DNA of 64,000 nucleotides from Chitinophagaceae bacterium. GTDB taxonomy: Bacteria > Bacteroidota > Bacteroidia > Chitinophagales > Chitinophagaceae. Below, in pieces: positions 52,701-60,953 of the stretch. A program made the position numbers and the translations under genes. The stretch covers positions 186,001 through 250,000 of the forward strand of contig JAFKGQ010000018.1 of the NCBI GenBank assembly GCA_017307755.1, read 5' to 3'. The notes below the pieces were generated by a model. The model searched no databases, was not told where the DNA came from, and saw nothing but the letters and a program-made list of their open reading frames with translations. Numbering within the stretch: the first letter of the stretch is position 1; each line of letters starts with the position of its first letter.

Positions 52701-52730
52701 AAAAAACCCCGGTCATCACCGGGGTTTTTT
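52701..52730. terminator. Strong bidirectional intrinsic terminator
   Basis: A perfect 13-bp stem (52701-52713 with 52718-52730) with a 4-base loop, GC core flanked by six A on the left and six T on the right, so it works in both directions. It ends the receptor/lipoprotein unit and the convergent esterase gene, whose stop codon (52718-52716) lies inside the hairpin. Confidence 0.93.
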
Positions 52731-53540
52731 GTTGTATGCCCATAACAAAAATTCAGGCAGGACCTTCGCCCAGGTGGCTGTTTCATGCCTCCCCCCGGCA
52801 ATCTCGACATAACGTATATCCTTTTCCGGATCATAACCCTTGCTCACGAGCTCTCTTATCAGGTCATAAGTATCATCAATAGAGTCGATGATACCGTTGT
52901 GATTACGATCCTCCGTCTCATCTTCCGTACCGCATTCAAAGAAGAACTTCAATCCGGGATGATAGCTCCCTTCAGCCACCTGCCGTTGCATGATACGATC
53001 TGTGCGATCGTTATATTCCGGGTCGGTCTTGTCCTTCGTCCTCCACCAAAAACTGCCGGAGAAAAGCCCGGCGCGGGAGAATTCCTGCGGATGACGCCAT
53101 ACAATGTCCATAGCGCTTAAGGCTCCTAACGACCATCCCAAAAAAGCCTTTTCATTGAACCTGGAAAACTTACAATGATCTTGTACAGCTGGTATCACCT
53201 GCTGCAGGACAAACTGCGCATAATCCGCAGCGAGGGCGCCTCTACCCAAAAAATCCGGAGTACCAGCCGTACCATACTCCATTTTTCTTTCAGGTCCGGC
53301 ATGGATGCCCGCACACACGACAGGCGACAGCAGGTGACGGCTGTAGAGTTCCTCCAGTATACCCGTCAATCCCATCTTTTCAAGGTCCTGTCCATCATTG
53401 ATCAACAATAAGGAAATGTCTTCCGCCAAAAATGTTGCGCTATGGGGAAGGTATACATCGACGCTTACATTGCGTCCAAGGGCGGCGGATTCCAGCTCAA
53501 TACTCTCCTGTACGATAATACTCCTCTTTTCTATTTGCAT
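52716..53540 (-). CDS. Alpha/beta-hydrolase esterase (enterochelin-esterase-like), cytoplasmic
   Basis: A 274-residue hydrolase from ATG 53540; a longer frame would read through the promoter region of the divergent esterase. The nucleophile S137 is in G-W-S-L-G and the histidine H252 in G-G-R-H-E. The acid is probably among the D/E residues near 207-212 (C-G-T-E-D-E-T-E-D). An Asp-rich D-R-N-H-N-G loop follows, as in esterase-D/Fes relatives. There is no signal peptide. It is divergent from a second, different esterase by 70 bases, which suggests shared control. The last codons lie in the terminator hairpin. Confidence 0.85.
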   Translation of the reverse strand: MQIEKRSIIVQESIELESAALGRNVSVDVYLPHSATFLAEDISLLLINDGQDLEKMGLTGILEELYSRHLLSPVVCAGIHAGPERKMEYGTAGTPDFLGRGALAADYAQFVLQQVIPAVQDHCKFSRFNEKAFLGWSLGALSAMDIVWRHPQEFSRAGLFSGSFWWRTKDKTDPEYNDRTDRIMQRQVAEGSYHPGLKFFFECGTEDETEDRNHNGIIDSIDDTYDLIRELVSKGYDPEKDIRYVEIAGGRHETATWAKVLPEFLLWAYNKKPR

Positions 53541-53610
53541 GGGCCCAAAAATAACATCCAAAATTCGAATGACAGAGTGGTCATATGCGTTTTTTTCAGT
53601 AGGTTTAAGT

Positions 53611-54336
53611 ATGGATCTTGAAGAAGAATACCACACATGGCACTCCCCCGCTCTCGGCAGGGAATTCAAAATGCTCGTCTTCGGGCACGCAGGATATCCG
53701 GTGATCCTCTTTCCCACCTCCCAGGGCAGCTATTACCAGAATAAGGACGAGGGACTCGTCGCAACAGCCCGGTGGTTCCTGGAGAACGGCAAGGTGAAGA
53801 TCTACTGCCCGGACAGCATCGACGCCCAAAGCTGGTACAATAAATCGGCGCCCCCAGCGGAGCGGGCCTGGCAACACACACGATATGACAGACTGCTGAA
53901 AGAAGAAATTTGCCCAAGAGCCCGGTACGAAACAGGGCATGACCACATCGCCACGGCCGGATGTAGTTTTGGAGGCTATCATGCCGCCAATTTTGCTTTC
54001 CGCCACCCGGACATCACGGGCTATTGTTTTTCCATGAGCGGCGTCTTCGATATCCGGGACTTCGTGGACGGCTACTACGACGATAATGTCTATTTTAATA
54101 ATCCTGTAGACTTTATCCCGGGCGCACAGGACCCCGATCTCTGGAAGATGGGCATTGTCCTCGGGACAGCCGAATGGGATAGCTGCCGGGCGCAGAACGA
54201 GCTGATGAGCAGCCTGCTTTTCGAAAAGAACATCGGCCACTGGCTGGATATCCGTCCCGGACGCAACCACGACTGGCCCGTCTGGCGGGAAATGTTCCCT
54301 CATTACCTTTCGATGCTCCCCGGAGCCACCGGCTAA
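53611..54336 (+). CDS. Alpha/beta-hydrolase esterase, first gene of an ATP-grasp/GCS2 cluster
   Basis: A 241-residue cytoplasmic hydrolase from ATG 53611; the upstream in-frame extension crosses the neighbouring gene and is rejected. The nucleophile S119 is in G-C-S-F-G-G-Y, and H220 in G-R-N-H-D-W. An acid near D190 (G-T-A-E-W-D) completes a plausible triad. The family is an esterase-D-like group often labelled 'esterase family protein'. It precedes the ATP-grasp gene by 34 bases. In this cluster it could release, transfer or hydrolyse an ester of the molecule the two ligases build, which is inference from context. Confidence 0.86.
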   Translation: MDLEEEYHTWHSPALGREFKMLVFGHAGYPVILFPTSQGSYYQNKDEGLVATARWFLENGKVKIYCPDSIDAQSWYNKSAPPAERAWQHTRYDRLLKEEICPRARYETGHDHIATAGCSFGGYHAANFAFRHPDITGYCFSMSGVFDIRDFVDGYYDDNVYFNNPVDFIPGAQDPDLWKMGIVLGTAEWDSCRAQNELMSSLLFEKNIGHWLDIRPGRNHDWPVWREMFPHYLSMLPGATG

Positions 54337-54370
54337 GGCTGCCCTTCTAAAAAATAAAAAACCGTAGTGT

Positions 54371-55330
54371 ATGAGCGCAACAAAAAAGATCGGTATCTTA
54401 TTCGGTAAGGAAAGAAGCTTCCCCATGGCCTTTATAGAGGCCGTCAACCGGCGGAACCTTCCGGGCATCACGGCAGAGCCCGTACGCATCGACAAAGTGA
54501 TCCAGGGAGAGCCCAGCGGCTATGACGTCATTATCGACCGCATCTCCCAGGATGTGCCCTTCTACCGCGCCTTTCTGAAAAACGCAGCTTTATGCGGGAC
54601 AGCCGTGATCAACAATCCCTTTTGGTGGAGCGCGGATGAGAAGTTTTTTAACAACTGCCTGGCCACCCGCATCGGCGTTCCCGTACCCAGGACAGTGATC
54701 CTTCCCTCCCGCGAACTCCCCCCCGACACCAGCGACCAGTCCTTTATAAACCTCACCTACCCGCTGGACTGGGATACCATCTTTCGTTATGTCGGCTTTC
54801 CCGCTTATATGAAGCCCTTTGCCGGCGGAGGCTGGAAGAACGTATACAAACTGCACAACGCCGAAGAGTTCTACCAGCGGCACGGAGAGACAGGACAGTT
54901 GGTAATGCTGTTACAAGAAGAGATCGTCTTTACGGAATACTACCGCTGCTATTGCATCGGGGGAAAATATGTCCGTATCATGTCCTACGAGCCCCGCAAT
55001 CCACACCATTTACGTTACGCGGCGGATTTCCACCCTTCCCGGGAAAGACTGCAGCAGATGGAAGAGATCGTACTAAAGCTCAATACCTGGCTGGGCTATG
55101 ATTTCAATACGGTGGAGCTGGCCATAAGGGACGGCATCCCCTATGCCATCGATTTCTGCAACCCTGCCCCTGATGCGGAGAGAAGCAGCGTGGGAGAGGA
55201 CAACTTCAACTGGGTGGTGGAAATGGCTGCCGACTATGCTGTCGAGCGGGCCGCCGCACACCAGGAAGGAGTGGACAACCTTACATGGGGAGAATATCTC
55301 AAACACAGCACTGAACACAGACATTTCTAG
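54371..55330 (+). CDS. ATP-grasp domain protein (putative amide ligase)
   Basis: A 319-residue cytoplasmic protein with ATP-grasp features: the pre-grasp N-terminal domain (I-G-I-L-F-G-K-E-R), the ATP-binding lysine in A-Y-M-K-P-F-A-G-G-G-W-K-N-V near 142-155, L-L-Q-E-E-I as the hinge, and the metal-binding C-terminal part with F-N-T-V-E-L-A and I-D-F-C-N-P-A-P-D. Such enzymes join a carboxylate to an amine through an acyl-phosphate. It is most like RimK-type ligases of undefined substrate. The GCS2 gene begins 29 bases later. Confidence 0.86.
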   Translation: MSATKKIGILFGKERSFPMAFIEAVNRRNLPGITAEPVRIDKVIQGEPSGYDVIIDRISQDVPFYRAFLKNAALCGTAVINNPFWWSADEKFFNNCLATRIGVPVPRTVILPSRELPPDTSDQSFINLTYPLDWDTIFRYVGFPAYMKPFAGGGWKNVYKLHNAEEFYQRHGETGQLVMLLQEEIVFTEYYRCYCIGGKYVRIMSYEPRNPHHLRYAADFHPSRERLQQMEEIVLKLNTWLGYDFNTVELAIRDGIPYAIDFCNPAPDAERSSVGEDNFNWVVEMAADYAVERAAAHQEGVDNLTWGEYLKHSTEHRHF

Positions 55331-55359
55331 GAGAAGATCACTACATATATAAACTGAAA

Positions 55360-56478
55360 ATGGCAGAAATCAACTACAATACCTTTACGTTGGGTATAGA
55401 GGAAGAATACATGGTAATAGACCCAGCTACCAGGGAACTAAAAAGCCACGAACAAAAGATCGTGTCCGAAGGACAAAAGATCATCAAGGACAAGGTTAAG
55501 GCAGAGATGCACCAGGCAGTGGTGGAAGTAGGCACGGACATCTGCCAGAATATCGAAGATGCCAGAAAAGACGTCGCCATCCTCCGTAAGACCATCTCCC
55601 AGATAGCCGAAGGCCTGGGATTATGGGTAGGCGCGGCCGGCACCCACCCTTTCAGCCATTGGGAAAGCCAACTCATCACCGATCATGCCCGCTATAACGA
55701 GATCGTCAACGAATTGCAGGAAGCCGCCCGTAGCAACCTCATCTTCGGTCTGCACGTTCACGTAGGTATGGAAAGCCGGGAAATGGCCAACCATATCGCC
55801 AACTCCACCCGGTATTTTCTACCACACGTCTATGCCCTCAGCACCAACTCGCCTTTCTGGGAAGGACGCCTCACAGGCTATAAATCCTTCCGGACAAAGG
55901 TCTTCGACAAATTCCCCCGAACGGGCATACCTGAAACCTTCGAGAGCATCGAAGCCTACGACAATTTCATCAAGCTGCTGGTAAAAACAAATTGTATCGA
56001 CAACGCCAAAAAGATCTGGTGGGACCTCAGGGTACACCCCTTCTTCAACACCGTGGAGTTCCGTATCTGCGATGTACCCATGACAGTAGATGAAACCATC
56101 TGTATCGCCGCCCTTTTCCAGGCCATCTGCGTAAAGATCTATAAGCTGAGGTCCCGTAATATGAACTACATACAGTACTCAAGGGCCTTGATCAATGAGA
56201 ATAAATGGAGAGCCAGCCGTTATGGCATCGATGGGCATCTCATCGACTTTGGAAAAGAAGAAGAGGTGAATACAAGAGCCCTGATCTATGAATTACTCGA
56301 CTTTGTAGACGATGTGCTTGATCCGCTGGGTAGCCGCCAGGCAACCCGTTTTGCCGAAAACATCCTGAAGATGGGCACAGGCGCCGACAGGCAGCTGAAA
56401 GTATACGAAGAGTCCCAAAGCCTGACGGCCGTCATGGATTATATACACCAGCAGTTCCTTTACAATATCCAGGTCTAA
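55360..56478 (+). CDS. Carboxylate-amine ligase, GCS2/YbdK family
   Basis: A 372-residue ligase of the glutamate-cysteine ligase family 2 fold (COG2170, YbdK-like). Motifs are G-I-E-E-E-Y-M-V-I-D near residue 12, the metal and ATP-site G-L-H-V-H-V-G near 130, and W-W-D-L-R-V-H-P with T-V-E-F-R-I-C-D near 223-240. YbdK shows weak gamma-glutamylcysteine synthetase activity in E. coli, but most members have no proven substrate. Here it follows an ATP-grasp ligase and an esterase, so it probably forms an amide in a small-molecule pathway. Its 3' end overlaps the convergent M1 gene by four bases. Confidence 0.93.
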   Translation: MAEINYNTFTLGIEEEYMVIDPATRELKSHEQKIVSEGQKIIKDKVKAEMHQAVVEVGTDICQNIEDARKDVAILRKTISQIAEGLGLWVGAAGTHPFSHWESQLITDHARYNEIVNELQEAARSNLIFGLHVHVGMESREMANHIANSTRYFLPHVYALSTNSPFWEGRLTGYKSFRTKVFDKFPRTGIPETFESIEAYDNFIKLLVKTNCIDNAKKIWWDLRVHPFFNTVEFRICDVPMTVDETICIAALFQAICVKIYKLRSRNMNYIQYSRALINENKWRASRYGIDGHLIDFGKEEEVNTRALIYELLDFVDDVLDPLGSRQATRFAENILKMGTGADRQLKVYEESQSLTAVMDYIHQQFLYNIQV

Positions 56479-59087
56479 AAAGCCAGCTTGAAGTCGGCGT
56501 CCGCAAGTCCGGAATTCACCTTTATGCTGCTGACCGTAAGGTCCAGCACTACCTCTCCCTGATCGATGATCTGGTGATAGGGAAATTTAATGCCGCCTGC
56601 ATCACGGTAGTCGCTGTATTCCACTGTGCTCGTCTGCCCGCGCTTATCCGTGGTGGTCATTTTCAGCTTGTATCCCGTACTTACCTCATAATAGTAAGTG
56701 CTGGTTTCTCCGGAAGGATGGGTAACCTTCAGTTCATAAGCGTCCTTACCGTCCAGCACCTTTATGCTGGAGAGTTCGGTCTTATAACCTTCTTTCCCAA
56801 AATCCAGTTCAGGGAAAAGCTTTGCTTCTTCTTTTATCTCCTTGCGGGTTTCTTCATCCAGGTTGGGTGTCTGACCCATCTGGGAAAGCTTGACGCTGTC
56901 GCCATTCACCAATATCTTAAATGCCGTCATGCCCTGATCCGGCAGGCTGATCTCCATCAGGTATTTGTCAGGGTTCTTTACTTTCTGCGTCCGTACGATC
57001 TTCTGACCCTGCACTTCGCCGGAGGAAGTGATAACGACATCCGACATACCCGTCACCTTCTCTTTGCCACCCACGCCCTGCAGATATTTGTTGATGACAT
57101 CTGTCGCGGAAACACCGGCAGGAACAGGCTTGGAAAGGGCAGTCCCCGTCCAGGAATTATTGGAAGGATTTACATCCGGAAAATCATGATCGGGGTCGAT
57201 GACAACAGACTTTATTTTGGAGGTTGATGCATACGCAATGGTCTTCGTGCCGCCTTTCTGCCAGATCTCCACCGGAAGGATGATCGTATCCTTCTTCCCA
57301 TTCTCTTCCTGGACGGCAAGCACTACAGGCATGGCCATTTCTTCCAGGTTCTCAAGGGTGATCAAAGCCCCCTTGGAAGGATCATTATCCGTATATTTCA
57401 CTTCTTTTACGCCCTGATCCAGTTTCCAGTTATTAAGGATCCATCCACGCCAGAACCAACCAAGGTCCTCTCCGGATGCATTCTCTATGGTATGAAAGAA
57501 ATCCCAGGGTGTGGGATGTTTGAAAGCCCACCGATCGATATAAGTACGGAATGCATAATCAAACCGCTTTTCACCCAGCACATATTTGCGCAGGAGATCC
57601 AGTGCCATAGCAGGTTTGGCATAAGCAGCCGTCCCCAGGTTCTCCGATTTGATCACATCCGGAATGGTCAGGATAGCCTCTGAGTTCGGGTTGAAATAAT
57701 AATTGGCCAGACGCTGTGCATCCTCCTTCCTAAAGAACTCCCCATTCCTGAACACTTTCGTATCCACGCCATTGATAAAGGTGTTAAATCCTTCGTCCAT
57801 CCAGGCATACTTACGCTCGTTAGAACCCACTATCATGGGGAACCAGTTATGTCCAAACTCGTGGTTGGTCACTCCCCAGAGCCCGCCCTGTTTGCTATTG
57901 GAAGAACAGAATACGATGCCGGGGTATTCCATTCCACCCACGATACCGGCCACATTGGTGGCAACGGGATAGGTATACTCATACCATTGTTTGGAATACA
58001 GTTCAATACATCCTTTTACAAAATTGGTGCTGCGTCCCCAGGCGCTGTCACCGGCGGCTTCCACGGGATAGACGGATTGTGCCAGGGCTTTGCGTCCGCT
58101 GGGCAGATCAATCTTTGCTGCATCCCAGATAAAGGCTCTGGAAGCGCCAAACGCTACGTCCCGGGTCTGATTGCATTTGAAATGCCAGCTAAGACTCTTT
58201 TTAGAGAGACTGGCAGCAGGATTGATCACATCGTCTGCAGTACGGATGAACACCGTCTTGTCACTGGCCCTGGCCTGTGCCAGCCGGCTGATCTGCGTAG
58301 AAGTCAGCACTTCGGTCGGGTTTAGCAGTTCCCCTGACCCCACGACCACCAGATTGGCAGGGGCTGTAACAGTATAGTCGATATTCCCATACTCCAGGTA
58401 AAATTCACCCGCACCCAGGTAGGGCAACGTATTCCATCCATAAATATCATCGTATACAGCCATGCGCGGGAACCATTGAGCGATCTCATAGATCCAGCCG
58501 TTGCGTGTATTTAGACGCCCCATCCTGTCCGTCCCATATTGCGGCACGGTAAAAGTATAATCGATTTTTATCTGTATGCTGCCTCCGGCTGCCTTTAATG
58601 CATTTGCCAGACGTATTTGCATACGGGTGTCCGTCACAAGGTAATCAACCCTGGAAGCCTGACCATTGGTGATGATGGATACGGACTTGATCACATCTCC
58701 CTCCGTAAAGGCCTTGTTCGCCCATCTTCCGCCCGACACCGGACTCGTAGCCTCACCCCGGGAATCCTTACGATAAATATTCTGATCCAGCTGCAGCCAG
58801 AGAAAAGGAAGGTTGTCGGGACTGTTATTGGTATAGGTAATGACGACGGAGCCGTTGAGGCTGTGATCCGCCGTGTCCAATGTGGCATTTATCTTATAAT
58901 CCGCCCTGTTCTGCCAGTATTTTGCCGTAGGTGCGCCACCAGTGCTGCGCGTGACGGTCGCCTGCGAAGGATAAAAAAAAGGGTCGAACACTTTGTGCTG
59001 ATCATAATGTGAATTACCCGGCGTCTGTCCATGGCTCGTCTGCAGAAGGAATAAAAAGGCAGGGAGGATAAACCTGGTTCGTCTCAT
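56475..59087 (-). CDS. M1 family aminopeptidase-like metalloprotease, secreted
   Basis: An 870-residue exported protein from ATG 59087 (signal peptide to about S-H-G-Q). The N-terminal M1 beta-saddle precedes the thermolysin-like catalytic domain, with the zinc motif H-E-F-G-H in T-N-H-E-F-G-H-N-W-F and the third ligand in M-D-E-G-F-N-T-F. The exopeptidase G-x-M-E-N motif is present in altered form as G-G-M-E-Y-P. An extra C-terminal domain of about 220 residues, rich in K, V and D, looks like an LolA/outer-membrane-lipoprotein-carrier-type beta fold. Substrates are unknown. Confidence 0.92.
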   Translation of the reverse strand: MRRTRFILPAFLFLLQTSHGQTPGNSHYDQHKVFDPFFYPSQATVTRSTGGAPTAKYWQNRADYKINATLDTADHSLNGSVVITYTNNSPDNLPFLWLQLDQNIYRKDSRGEATSPVSGGRWANKAFTEGDVIKSVSIITNGQASRVDYLVTDTRMQIRLANALKAAGGSIQIKIDYTFTVPQYGTDRMGRLNTRNGWIYEIAQWFPRMAVYDDIYGWNTLPYLGAGEFYLEYGNIDYTVTAPANLVVVGSGELLNPTEVLTSTQISRLAQARASDKTVFIRTADDVINPAASLSKKSLSWHFKCNQTRDVAFGASRAFIWDAAKIDLPSGRKALAQSVYPVEAAGDSAWGRSTNFVKGCIELYSKQWYEYTYPVATNVAGIVGGMEYPGIVFCSSNSKQGGLWGVTNHEFGHNWFPMIVGSNERKYAWMDEGFNTFINGVDTKVFRNGEFFRKEDAQRLANYYFNPNSEAILTIPDVIKSENLGTAAYAKPAMALDLLRKYVLGEKRFDYAFRTYIDRWAFKHPTPWDFFHTIENASGEDLGWFWRGWILNNWKLDQGVKEVKYTDNDPSKGALITLENLEEMAMPVVLAVQEENGKKDTIILPVEIWQKGGTKTIAYASTSKIKSVVIDPDHDFPDVNPSNNSWTGTALSKPVPAGVSATDVINKYLQGVGGKEKVTGMSDVVITSSGEVQGQKIVRTQKVKNPDKYLMEISLPDQGMTAFKILVNGDSVKLSQMGQTPNLDEETRKEIKEEAKLFPELDFGKEGYKTELSSIKVLDGKDAYELKVTHPSGETSTYYYEVSTGYKLKMTTTDKRGQTSTVEYSDYRDAGGIKFPYHQIIDQGEVVLDLTVSSIKVNSGLADADFKLAF

Positions 59088-59102
59088 GATGGATATATTT
59101 AG

Positions 59103-59128
59103 AATGCCCCTCATGGATGAGGGGCATT
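59103..59128. terminator. Hairpin between DUF4907 and M1 peptidase genes
   Basis: A perfect 11-bp inverted repeat (59103-59113 with 59118-59128) with a 4-base loop, between the DUF4907 stop and the M1 start. A T-rich stretch follows on the plus strand; on the minus strand, the direction of these genes, the U tract is poor. It may separate the two units or attenuate the M1 gene. Confidence 0.5.
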
Positions 59129-59139
59129 GTATTATTTTT

Positions 59140-59496
59140 TTATGGTTGGGGGCTGATCCCCATCGCTTGCACTTCTTCGGCAGTCACGGCAGGCACCTGT
59201 CCGGCCTTCAATCGCTCATATACCTTAGTGCCTACCGCCATCGCATCTTCCTTGGTACGGAAACCCTTGTTCCCGGGCAGGGCAGGTACGATGTCCTGGT
59301 GAATATAGACCTTCCCGTCGGTGTAGATATTATATCCCCACCCTCTGGCGGTCTGAAAAGGTTTCAACTCCAACAGGACATGGTCTTTTCTCCATTGTCT
59401 GTGCTGGCGAAACCCTATGTAAAAGAACGTTGCGGCAGCCAGCGCGATCAACCCGGTGAAAATCCACTGTCGGGAAAACCTTTTTTTTTTAGTCAT
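59140..59496 (-). CDS. DUF4907 domain-containing protein
   Basis: A 118-residue protein from ATG 59496: basic N-terminus (M-T-K-K-K-R-F), one transmembrane helix (about 14-30), then the DUF4907 domain (G-W-G-Y-N-I-Y-T-D-G-K-V-Y-I-H-Q-D-I-V-P-A). Its ATG lies within the last codons of the Kelch gene (overlap of eight bases), so the two are translationally coupled. The family is restricted to Bacteroidota as far as I know and has no function assigned. Confidence 0.86.
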   Translation of the reverse strand: MTKKKRFSRQWIFTGLIALAAATFFYIGFRQHRQWRKDHVLLELKPFQTARGWGYNIYTDGKVYIHQDIVPALPGNKGFRTKEDAMAVGTKVYERLKAGQVPAVTAEEVQAMGISPQP

Positions 59497-60601
59497 ACTG
59501 GTTGTAGATCTGGTTGGGGAAGAACTCCCGGCAATCATCATAAGCCGCAGAACCGCTGACACCAGTAGCGATAAACCCTCTGTTGCCGATGGTGAAACCT
59601 ACAGCGCCTTCACGGGCTGCGCCTTCATAAGGAGTCTTTTCCGTCCACAGATCAGTGGCAAAATCATATTCCCAGGTATAGACAGAGGCAGTGCCGTTGG
59701 AGCCCGTGGTGATATACGCCTTGTCACCTGTGCTCTGGCCATTGATGACAAAACCCGCGGCATGGTACCGGATGATGTTCGTATAAGAGTCATCATAGGT
59801 AGCCGAATTGGTATTATAGATATCGCGCAGCCTTCTCCAGCCGGCATTCCCAGGCTGAGTGGGGTCAAATTTCCAGAAATCATAGCAGGCAGTACCTATC
59901 ACCCACTGACCGCCGGGAGCATAGCCCGTCACCAGGTAGCCTATCCCGTTGTGTACCCAGGTGACAGCCTGAGAACGCTTGGTGCCAGGCATATTGGGAC
60001 GTTGGGACCATTGGTCGGCAACAGGATCGTATTGCCATACGTCGCCGAAAAAGTTCTGTGCATCCGTACCAGTAAGTACAAAAGCGGAGTTGTCAAAGCT
60101 AAAAGCCGCTGCGTCAAATCTGGGATAATTGGTGGTGCCATCGCCCAAAGAAGCGATCGGGCTCCAGGAATTCGCAACAGGATCGTATTTGTAAAAATCG
60201 GCCAGCGGGGTAACGCCATCTTCGGTGCCGGAACCGATGTATCCGTACTTGCCAATGGAAAAACCAACAGCTTTCATCCTTCCCTTAGCCGTCGGGAAAT
60301 CCGCCTTCTGTTTCCAGCCACCGGGCACACTGTCATAGCCTGTTGGCGTATTGGGTATGGGATCAGGGGCATATCTGAACAACGTCTTCAATTTAGTATT
60401 AGGTGTATTGGGATTAAATCCAGTGCCCACATAGGCAGAATCACCGACCACGAAAGAAGCACCGTACCCCATGGGCACACCAGCAAATATTGCGCGGGAC
60501 ACCCAGTTGCCGTTTTGTGTGTAACTCAAGCTAGCTTTGGAACAAGAAAATAAGAGACCAAGTAACATCAAGGAGAACAACAGAGTGTTAATCCGCTTCA
60601 T
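59489..60601 (-). CDS. Kelch-repeat lipoprotein
   Basis: A 370-residue surface or periplasmic lipoprotein with acceptor cysteine C20 (L-L-F-S-C-S-K). It contains at least five Kelch-type blades (D-F-Y-K-Y-D-P-V-A-N-S-W, D-V-W-Q-Y-D-P-V-A-D-Q-W, D-F-W-K-F-D-P and others), so it should fold as a beta-propeller that binds protein or glycan. It is divergent from the DUF4270 gene and coupled to DUF4907. This grouping recurs in Bacteroidota in my memory, which suggests one envelope function. Confidence 0.9.
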   Translation of the reverse strand: MKRINTLLFSLMLLGLLFSCSKASLSYTQNGNWVSRAIFAGVPMGYGASFVVGDSAYVGTGFNPNTPNTKLKTLFRYAPDPIPNTPTGYDSVPGGWKQKADFPTAKGRMKAVGFSIGKYGYIGSGTEDGVTPLADFYKYDPVANSWSPIASLGDGTTNYPRFDAAAFSFDNSAFVLTGTDAQNFFGDVWQYDPVADQWSQRPNMPGTKRSQAVTWVHNGIGYLVTGYAPGGQWVIGTACYDFWKFDPTQPGNAGWRRLRDIYNTNSATYDDSYTNIIRYHAAGFVINGQSTGDKAYITTGSNGTASVYTWEYDFATDLWTEKTPYEGAAREGAVGFTIGNRGFIATGVSGSAAYDDCREFFPNQIYNQYD

Positions 60602-60953
60602 ATTTTTTTGATATTTTGCGCTAATGTATTCGAAGTCGGCATAGCAAATTCGTTAAAATGTAGATTCGAACATAATTTATAGACAATCTGGCAATTTTTA
60701 CATACAAAGAGCAGAACTTCACACACCATTGTGATTTGATGCGGCCCCCCGGGAGACAGACCCCGTCTATCTTCCTGAAAAAGAAGGAGAAATGATCTAT
60801 CAAACACCCTCGGGAAAAGGCTTTGCAGCCCTAAACACGCTTTTCCATTGGTATATAAAAATCTGGCTTTCGTCGTTTTTTTGCTACTTTTGATACATAC
60901 TAACAAAATAGTAACAGTTAGGGACCTTATTATTGCACCTTCCTGATAATCTC
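60602..60953. promoter_or_regulatory. 352-base intergenic region with a promoter toward DUF4270
   Basis: TACTTTTG at 60885-60892 matches TAnnTTTG and would start transcription near 60899, about 55 bases before the DUF4270 ATG; the -33 region is poor. The region is AT-rich at both ends. I see no credible gene: a 102-codon minus-strand frame here is rejected (see below). Confidence 0.45.

Noticed and set aside
53605..54495. A 296-codon minus-strand frame opposite the esterase and ATP-grasp genes
   Set aside because: Spans two real genes and their gap on the other strand, which a true gene would not do.
60598..60906. A 102-codon minus-strand frame ending in an ATGA overlap with the Kelch gene
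   Set aside because: The overlap is attractive, but the residues are cysteine- and phenylalanine-rich without recognisable structure, and the frame crosses the plus-strand promoter.
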